Below are positions 1-4,811 of a DNA stretch of 9,599 bases, piece after piece. Under the pieces are notes generated by a model that was not told the DNA's origin, ran no database searches, and saw nothing but the letters and a program-made list of their open reading frames with translations. The DNA is from Chloroflexota bacterium (GTDB lineage Bacteria; Chloroflexota; Dehalococcoidia; JACQUE01). Made by a program: the position numbers and the translations under genes. The DNA lies in assembly GCA_016210425.1 (NCBI GenBank), contig JACQUE010000079.1, positions 1 to 9,599 on the forward strand, read 5' to 3'. The number at the start of each line of letters is the position of its first letter. Positions within the stretch are counted from its first letter, which is position 1.

Positions 1-1901
1 GAGCGCGTTGCCGCCACGAGGCCCAGGTCGTCAAGGGCCGCCGGACGCAGCCCCCGCATCAGCTTCCGCATGTCATCCAGTACCTGCCCCGCTATGAGCC
101 GCGTGTGCGCCAACTTGGCTGCCAGCGCCGATTCCCTGGGAGCTATACTCTCCGCGGCCTCGATGCTGAAGAGGAGACCGGTCAACGTTTGCCCGCAACC
201 GTCATGTAGCTCCCGGGATAACCTCTTGCGCTCCTCCTCCTGGGCCGTTATCGTCGCGCTCAAGAGCTGCCCTCGCAGCTCCTCCTTCTGGCGAGCGTCC
301 TCATAAAGCATCGAGTTCTCAATCGCGAGCCCCACGTGATAGCCGATGGAATCCAGGAGGCGGAAGTCGTCGGCGGTGAAGGGGTTATTGCCGCAAGCGA
401 TGTTCATTACCCCCAGCGCCTTCTCCTTCGACTTAAGCGGCACGCTGACAAAGGAGCTTAGGCGTCCCTCGCGTATGGCCCCTGCCAGAGCCGGACACTG
501 CGATTCATCGTTCACCATGAGAGTGTAACCGAGGCGGCGTACCTTGTGGCATGCGCAATCCGCCGATGCCAGAGCCGATTCGCGGCAGTCGAAGGGCTTG
601 CCTGGGCTGGAGCGGGTCACCAGCCTCAGCCCCTGGCTGTCTCGGCCCCCCAGGAAGACGCACCCCGCATCGCTCTTGAACACTTTCAGGACCATCTGAG
701 TCGAACTCTCCAGGACCTCCTCCAGATCGAGCGACTGGCCGACAGCTACGGCGATGGAGTTCAACGCCGAAAGCTCCTGGTTGCGCGAGACGAGGTCATC
801 CTGGGCCCTGGCCAAGTTCCGCGTCATCGCTGTGAAAGCGGAGCTTAGCTGCCCGATCTCATCCCGACGCCGGTATGTGATCGCCGTATCGAAGTCGCCT
901 GCGGCCACTTGGGTGGCGGCGACCGCCAGCATCTTGATCGGCCTCACCACCCCCTGCATCACAACCCAGACTATCATGAACACGCCGCCCAGGAGGATGC
1001 CCCCCAAGAGAAGGAGGCGGCGCTGGAGTTGCCTGGAGATGGCGAAGGCCTCTTCCTCCGACTGACGCAATGCCACACCCCAGGTGGTCACCGAGAGCGG
1101 AGCGAAGGCTAGGACGTCCTTGCGCCTTTGAGGCTGGTCCTCCGCACCGTGGCATCTGTGGCACGTCCGTACCGTGGCCTTGCCATCCACCACGAGTTGA
1201 GCGAAGCGGCCAGGGTGATCGCTCCTCTCGAAGGCTTCCGGCGGCTTCCCTGGCTGAGTCCTGGCCAGCACCATGCCGTTCCTATCCACCACCTCCGTGT
1301 ACCCTGTGTTGCCCAGAGTCATCGGCTTGATGAAGCCAGTCATGCTGGAACGGCTCAGATCGATGGCTACGCTAATGGCGCCCGTCTTCCTGCCGTCCGA
1401 ATCGAAGGTCGGGGCAGTTGCGAATACCACCGGCGCATTCGTGAAGGGTGACACGACTAGGCTCGATATCCCGGCTGAACCCCTTCGGACCCAATCGCCA
1501 ACATATTGGGCGATCGATATCCCCTTAAAATCAGGACGAGGCGGCTCACTGTAGATTATCTGCCCCTCATTGTCCAGCAAGAACACCCCACCCGTCGACA
1601 TGCCTGCCAGCCCCAGCCAGTCATCGAGCAACTTAGCCCTCTCGCCGAACTCGGCCTCCGTAGGCACCCCGTTAGGGAAATTGGCGGCAGCCGTCAGGTG
1701 CGCCAGCATGTGGCCCATAGTCTCATCGAGATGGCTTGCCACGGTCCGTGCTATCGTCAACCGTTCGTCCAGTGCGCGCTGGGTGCTCTCGTTCACGGAC
1801 TGGATGCCGAGCCAGCTAAAGAGTCCCAGGCCGAAGGCGAGCCCTCCGAAGACCAGCAGGCTGATCCTCTTTTGTAATGTGAGGTTACCCAGAAAACGCA
1901 T
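1..1901 (-). CDS. Membrane sensor histidine kinase (Cache-HAMP-GAF-HisKA_3), 3' end cut by window edge
   Basis: The frame is open for 633 codons from the ATG at 1901 to the left edge, with no stop. Seen in order: TM1 at about residues 14-36, an extracytoplasmic double-Cache-like region at about 37-292, TM2 at about 296-314, a HAMP domain at about 318-366 (P321, DEIGQL at 347-352), a signalling helix to about 393, GAF at about 394-532, and a HisKA_3 dimerisation/phosphoacceptor domain with H566 in RELHDGCGQ. Near the edge comes RPAALDDLGL, typical of the NarX/NreB/DesK-type kinases. The HATPase domain lies outside the window. It should autophosphorylate on H566 and pass phosphate to a NarL/LuxR-type regulator, which is not visible here. 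Odd features are a CxxCH motif (C247-H251) outside the membrane and a cysteine cluster in GAF (C439, C449, C451, C469). The start is supported by GGAG (1911-1908), six bases upstream, inside the preceding gene, which it overlaps by 17 bp. The ligand is unknown. Confidence 0.93.
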   Translation of the reverse strand, partial: MRFLGNLTLQKRISLLVFGGLAFGLGLFSWLGIQSVNESTQRALDERLTIARTVASHLDETMGHMLAHLTAAANFPNGVPTEAEFGERAKLLDDWLGLAGMSTGGVFLLDNEGQIIYSEPPRPDFKGISIAQYVGDWVRRGSAGISSLVVSPFTNAPVVFATAPTFDSDGRKTGAISVAIDLSRSSMTGFIKPMTLGNTGYTEVVDRNGMVLARTQPGKPPEAFERSDHPGRFAQLVVDGKATVRTCHRCHGAEDQPQRRKDVLAFAPLSVTTWGVALRQSEEEAFAISRQLQRRLLLLGGILLGGVFMIVWVVMQGVVRPIKMLAVAATQVAAGDFDTAITYRRRDEIGQLSSAFTAMTRNLARAQDDLVSRNQELSALNSIAVAVGQSLDLEEVLESSTQMVLKVFKSDAGCVFLGGRDSQGLRLVTRSSPGKPFDCRESALASADCACHKVRRLGYTLMVNDESQCPALAGAIREGRLSSFVSVPLKSKEKALGVMNIACGNNPFTADDFRLLDSIGYHVGLAIENSMLYEDARQKEELRGQLLSATITAQEEERKRLSRELHDGCGQTLTGLLFSIEAAESIAPRESALAAKLAHTRLIAGQVLDDMRKLMRGLRPAALDDLGLVAATR

Positions 1902-2349
1902 GGCCCTCTCCGGCAAACGTCCCCCGAACCACCACAACATCTTCCGCAGGCTTCCATTCGACCAGGGAATAGGTGCCTCTCTTTACCCTGAGGAACCTAG
2001 GGTCGGGCCCTATGTGGGCTATCAGATTCGTTGCCGGGTCCTTGCCAGGGACGTTGAAGCCGGCGGCAGCAACAGCCGCGCATAGCTCCCTGTAGTGCAT
2101 CGGCCGTCCGGCGGCCCGCAAGGTCTCAAAGGCCATATCCGCCAGCCTCTGCCGGCGTAATGACGCCTGCCCGTTTTCGGCAAGAGCGCCAGCCGGAGCG
2201 ATCCCTTCAAGCGCCAGTAGTCTCTCGACTGCAGCCACCTTCTCCCGCTTCCTCTTCAACTCAGCAGCCAGCGGCTCAAGCTGCCTCTGCAACTCAGAGA
2301 TCTCCTCCAACAGGAGCTTCTTCCAGCTCAGCAAGACTGCCTCTTCCAT
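1885..2349 (-). CDS. Coiled-coil plus HARE-HTH winged-helix protein
   Basis: This small protein has 154 residues. Residues about 12-47 form a charged heptad-like helix rich in Leu, Glu, Lys and Arg, which looks like a coiled coil and so a likely dimer. Residues about 66-131 match the HARE-HTH pattern: a helix with ADMAFETL, then MHYRELCAAVAAAGF, then PDPRFLRVKRGTYSL forming the wing. HARE-HTH domains occur in the RNA polymerase delta subunit, ASXL proteins and some restriction-associated proteins, and are thought to bind nucleic acid or link to chromatin or transcription factors. The exact role here is unknown. I chose the ATG at 2349 because AGGGAG (2362-2357) lies seven bases upstream; an in-frame ATG at 2367 has no ribosome site. 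The stop lies inside the following kinase gene, so the two are probably translationally coupled, which suggests a role in the same signalling pathway. Confidence 0.85.
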   Translation of the reverse strand: MEEAVLLSWKKLLLEEISELQRQLEPLAAELKRKREKVAAVERLLALEGIAPAGALAENGQASLRRQRLADMAFETLRAAGRPMHYRELCAAVAAAGFNVPGKDPATNLIAHIGPDPRFLRVKRGTYSLVEWKPAEDVVVVRGTFAGEGHAFSG

Positions 2350-2356
2350 CCACACG

Positions 2357-2362
2357 CTCCCT
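2357..2362 (-). promoter_or_regulatory. Ribosome binding site for the HARE-HTH gene
   Basis: AGGGAG on the minus strand sits seven bases before the ATG at 2349. It decides between that start and the in-frame ATG at 2367, which would place this site inside the coding sequence. Confidence 0.6.
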
Positions 2363-2498
2363 AACATGGAATCATAGCTAGCCTTTAGCCTAGAGCATCC
2401 CTATCCTGGATGCCACATTCTAGCATAGATCGGAAAGCTCGTCTAGAACCTGGAGACAAAAAGGCCAAATGAATGAACAAAGGGAGGGAAAGGGGTGG

Positions 2499-2514
2499 AA
2501 AGCCCTGGGGCTTT
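2499..2514 (-). terminator. Possible weak terminator at the end of the MFS gene
   Basis: AAAGCC, a 4-base loop, then GGCTTT form a six-base-pair hairpin overlapping the MFS stop codon. It is followed on the minus strand by a pyrimidine-rich stretch but not by a true T run, so termination would be weak and read-through into the HARE-HTH and kinase genes is possible. Apart from this hairpin, the gap 2350-2512 holds only a short direct repeat (AGGCTAAAGGCTA) near 2380 and no convincing promoter. Confidence 0.3.
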
Positions 2515-3787
2515 ACAGGCGCAAGACGCCCCGGCGGAGGGATACCATGCCGGAGAGGGTGATGAGATGGATCACGGCGAAGATGGCGATAGCGATCGGC
2601 GCACCCATGCGATCGGCGATGGCGCCCGCCAGCAGCACGCCAAGGGATTGGAGGCCAAAGGTGGTCATGTACACGCCCATAACGCGCCCGCGCATCTCAT
2701 CAGAGGCAACGGTCTGGAGGAGGGCGTTGTTGACAGCCCAGAAGCCCGTACTTGTGAAGCCAATAACAGCCAGGACCACCATGCTTAGATAGAAGTGGCC
2801 GAGGCTGCTGACCAGGACGAAGAGCAGCAGGGCGATCCCGAAGATGATCCCCAGGCAGAACTGAAGGAAGCCCTTGCGGCGGAAGTTGCCAAGCGAGGCG
2901 ACGGTGAGCGCGCCTAAGAGGGCGCCCGCTCCCGTCGCGGAGAGAAGCAGCCCAAGGCCGGACGCCCCACGATGGAGCACGTCCTTTGCAAAGGCCGGCA
3001 TCATCATCTGGTAGGCGCCGCCAAACATGACGGACATCAGCCCCATCACCGTGAGCGTCAGGATTATCGGCTCCTTGCGCACGTATTCCAGCCCGCTTAT
3101 CATGTCACGATAGGCAGACGAGCGCGGCCGAATCCGGTCGCTCTTAAGTGTCAGCATAGCCATCGCCGTCATGAACAGCCCGTAGGCAGCAGCCTTGATG
3201 AAGTAGACGTTCCCCACACCGATCGCTCCAATGAGCATGCCTCCCACTGCCGGCGCCGCAACGCGCGACAGATTCATGCTGCTGGAGTTGAGAGCGAGGG
3301 CATTCATAAGGCGGCCCGGCCCCACAAGCTCGGGAACGATGGACTGACGAGCGGGCATGTTGAAGGCGGAGACGATCCCGATGAGGAAGGCGGAGGCGAT
3401 GATGTGCCATAACTGCACCACGTCCGCGACAATCAGGAACCCGAGAACAATGGTGACAGCGCCGATGCAGCCCTGGGAGCCGATGAGGAGCGCTCGTTTC
3501 GACATGCGGTCGGCGGCCACGCCACCCAGGATTGAGAAGATGAAGATGGGGAGTCCGCTGCCGAAGTTGACCCAACCCAGGGCCAGTTTGGAGCCGGTGA
3601 TGTCGTAAACCAGCCAGCTTTGCGCGATGCTCTGCATCTGGAGCCCGAAGAAGGAGATGAACATCGCGCCCCAGTATAGGCGGTAGTTGCGATCGCGGAG
3701 GGACTCGAAGGTGCGGAGCCAGCCGGTCAGGGCAACCTTTGCTGCCGCCTCTGCTACAGGCTCCCCTGGTGCTGCACTCCTGACCAC
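2513..3787 (-). CDS. Major facilitator superfamily exporter, MFS_3/EntS-like
   Basis: This is a 424-residue inner-membrane transporter whose hydrophobic profile fits 12 membrane helices after a short cytoplasmic N-terminus. The MFS loop 2-3 motif is present as GGVAADRMSKR (residues 88-98). The stretches FNMPARQSIVPEL (about 142-154) and MNALALNSSSMNLSR (about 161-175), and RGRVMG in the C-terminal half, are characteristic of the MFS_3 (transmembrane secretion effector, EntS-like) group. Members use the proton gradient to export small molecules such as siderophores or drugs; the substrate here cannot be read from the sequence. The start chosen is GTG at 3787, which has AGGTGA (3800-3795) seven bases upstream. 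A TTG at 3811, directly after an in-frame stop, would add eight residues but has only a weak AGG. It is transcribed away from the YbaK gene. Confidence 0.9.
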   Translation of the reverse strand: MVRSAAPGEPVAEAAAKVALTGWLRTFESLRDRNYRLYWGAMFISFFGLQMQSIAQSWLVYDITGSKLALGWVNFGSGLPIFIFSILGGVAADRMSKRALLIGSQGCIGAVTIVLGFLIVADVVQLWHIIASAFLIGIVSAFNMPARQSIVPELVGPGRLMNALALNSSSMNLSRVAAPAVGGMLIGAIGVGNVYFIKAAAYGLFMTAMAMLTLKSDRIRPRSSAYRDMISGLEYVRKEPIILTLTVMGLMSVMFGGAYQMMMPAFAKDVLHRGASGLGLLLSATGAGALLGALTVASLGNFRRKGFLQFCLGIIFGIALLLFVLVSSLGHFYLSMVVLAVIGFTSTGFWAVNNALLQTVASDEMRGRVMGVYMTTFGLQSLGVLLAGAIADRMGAPIAIAIFAVIHLITLSGMVSLRRGVLRL

Positions 3788-3899
3788 TCGCGCCTCACCT
3801 GCCGCTACCAATGCTTAGCCTGCACGCCCGCGACCATCAGGCTCAAGCCAAAAGTAGCATCCGTTGCTCTTAGGGTCAAGGTGAAAGATGATGCCCTCT

Positions 3900-3905
3900 G
3901 TTATA
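3900..3905 (-). promoter_or_regulatory. Candidate -10 element for the MFS gene
   Basis: TATAAC on the minus strand differs from TATAAT by one base and lies about 113 bases upstream of the GTG start. No good -35 is seen at 16-18 bases. It is back to back with the -10 element serving the YbaK gene about 40 bases away, which makes 3788-4013 a plausible divergent promoter region. Confidence 0.25.
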
Positions 3906-3945
3906 ACCAACCCAACCGGCAAAGCCACGGACGCCGGAGACGCGG

Positions 3946-3951
3946 TATAAT
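3946..3951 (+). promoter_or_regulatory. Candidate -10 element (TATAAT) for the YbaK-family gene
   Basis: A perfect TATAAT within GGTATAATTG lies 62 bases before the start codon, predicting a leader of about 55 bases. There is no recognisable -35 hexamer at 16-18 bases and no TG extension, so the assignment rests on the hexamer and its position alone. Confidence 0.45.
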
Positions 3952-4013
3952 TGCTTTGAAGACCCCAGCTTTCCGCTGAGGCCCATACGAGGTGGTAATG
4001 AGGAGGTGCAGGC

Positions 4014-4496
4014 ATGAACTGCAAAGAGAGGTTGGAAGCCTATCTGCGAGAGAATAACGTCCAATACCAGACGCAGCACCATCCTACGGCCTACACGGCC
4101 CAGGAGGTGGCCGCGAGCGAGCATTTGCCCGGCAAGATGCTGGTCAAGGTGGTTATGGTCTTGGCCAATGGTGACATGACAGTGCTGGCTTTGCCCGCGC
4201 CGCAGCAGGTGGACCTGGCCAAGTTAAGAGCCGTTTTGGGCAAAGAGGTGCGGTTGGCGCGAGAGGAGGAGTTCTCCCACGTGTTCCCGGAGTGCGAGGT
4301 AGGGGCAATGCCTCCCTTCGGCAACCTCTACAACGTGCCGGTCTACGTCGAGAAATCCCTCACAGAGGACGAGACCATCGTTTTCCAGGCTGGAACCCAT
4401 GCCGACACCATGAGCATCCAGTACAAGGACTTCGAGCGTCTCGTCCAACCACAGGTGGCAGAGTTCGCGGCCGGGCGAAGGGTTATGTCCCACTGA
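4014..4496 (+). CDS. YbaK/ProX-family aminoacyl-tRNA deacylase
   Basis: This 160-residue soluble protein has the whole YbaK/aminoacyl-tRNA-editing domain. Conserved features visible are YTAQEVAASEHLPG (27-40), the lysine pair in GKMLVKVVMVL (40-50, K45 in the position of the family's conserved lysine), the glycine-proline loop VGAMPPFGN (96-104), and GTHADTMSI with the DFERLVQP tail (127-146). Family members act in the cytoplasm on misacylated tRNA, for example Cys- or Ala-tRNA(Pro), hydrolysing the wrong amino acid in trans. The subfamily (YbaK, ProXp-ala or other) and the true substrate cannot be settled by eye. The start is firm: AGGAGGTG (4001-4008) stands five bases before the ATG. The gene appears monocistronic, with an upstream -10 element and a strong hairpin 13 bases after the stop. 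Confidence 0.9.
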   Translation: MNCKERLEAYLRENNVQYQTQHHPTAYTAQEVAASEHLPGKMLVKVVMVLANGDMTVLALPAPQQVDLAKLRAVLGKEVRLAREEEFSHVFPECEVGAMPPFGNLYNVPVYVEKSLTEDETIVFQAGTHADTMSIQYKDFERLVQPQVAEFAAGRRVMSH

Positions 4497-4508
4497 AGCT
4501 CGCTTCGC

Positions 4509-4545
4509 AGCAGCGGGACAAGCACACACTGCTTGTCCCGCTGCT
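4509..4545 (+). terminator. Perfect 16-bp hairpin downstream of the YbaK-family gene
   Basis: Arms 4509-4524 and 4530-4545 are exact reverse complements around the 5-base loop CACAC. The stem is GC-rich and long. The base of the stem is followed by CTCTCCC rather than a T run; the nearest T5 is at 4562-4566. It lies 13 bases after the stop codon and so is best read as a terminator or RNA-3'-end stabiliser, although it is not a textbook intrinsic terminator. The rest of 4497-4810 has a promoter-like element and a start-proximal repeat, described separately, and no gene. Confidence 0.5.
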
Positions 4546-4640
4546 CTCTCCCTTGCAAGCGTTTTTCGTCCTCTTCTCTAGGCTGCCCCACCAAAAGCTC
4601 CACAGAATCCGTCAACAAAGCTCCGCGAGCTCCGGCTTGG

Positions 4641-4649
4641 TGGTATAAT
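4641..4649 (+). promoter_or_regulatory. Extended -10 promoter candidate (TGGTATAAT) for the glycoside hydrolase
   Basis: TGG directly precedes a perfect TATAAT (4644-4649), giving an extended -10 element, which can work without a -35. None is seen at the normal distance. Transcription from about 4656 would give a leader of about 155 bases before the ATG at 4811. I see no riboswitch I can name in that leader. Confidence 0.5.
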
Positions 4650-4774
4650 CGGCCTCGCTGTAACCCGTACGCCTGGGGCCGGAGCACTTGGGGTTGCCAG
4701 CTCATCCCTTTCAATGTCCCCCTGCCCCGTCTGCAACTGACGCTCGCCGAGCCCATACAGCCCTAGCATCCGCA

Positions 4775-4792
4775 TGTATATATTGTATATAT
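4775..4792 (+). repeat. Tandem 9-mer duplication, AT-rich (TGTATATAT x2)
   Basis: Two exact head-to-tail copies of TGTATATAT, at 4775-4783 and 4784-4792, form an AT-only island in GC-rich surroundings just before the ribosome site. Possible roles are an operator half-site array, an unstructured translation enhancer, or a second -10; the last would put the start of transcription inside the ribosome site, so it is unlikely. Confidence 0.75.
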
Positions 4793-4793
4793 T

Positions 4794-4811
4794 GAGGAGG
4801 TGGAGGAGGTA
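4794..4811 (+). promoter_or_regulatory. Duplicated ribosome binding site of the glycoside hydrolase gene
   Basis: GAGGAGGTG (4794-4802) is followed at once by GAGGAGGTA (4803-4811), whose last base is the A of the start codon. The first AGGAGG (4795-4800) is 10 bases from the ATG, a usable if long spacing. The second (4804-4809) is only one base away and could not position the ribosome on this ATG in the usual way. Confidence 0.7.

Noticed and set aside
859..1164. Minus-strand open frame of 101 codons inside the kinase gene
   Set aside because: It is another frame of the same strand as the kinase. The kinase frame is uninterrupted through this stretch and encodes the CxxCH motif, TM2 and HAMP.
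1570..2085. Plus-strand open frame of 171 codons
   Set aside because: It lies opposite the N-terminal part of the kinase and the HARE-HTH gene, both supported by domains and ribosome sites.
3815..4024. Minus-strand open frame of 69 codons between the MFS and deacylase genes
   Set aside because: It covers the deacylase ribosome site and promoter region, has no ribosome site of its own, and its product matches no family I recognise. It ends just before the TTG alternative start of the MFS gene, which is probably coincidence.
4788..4793. TATATT as a second -10 element just before the glycosidase start
   Set aside because: Transcription would begin inside the ribosome site, leaving no usable leader, and there is no -35 at the right distance.
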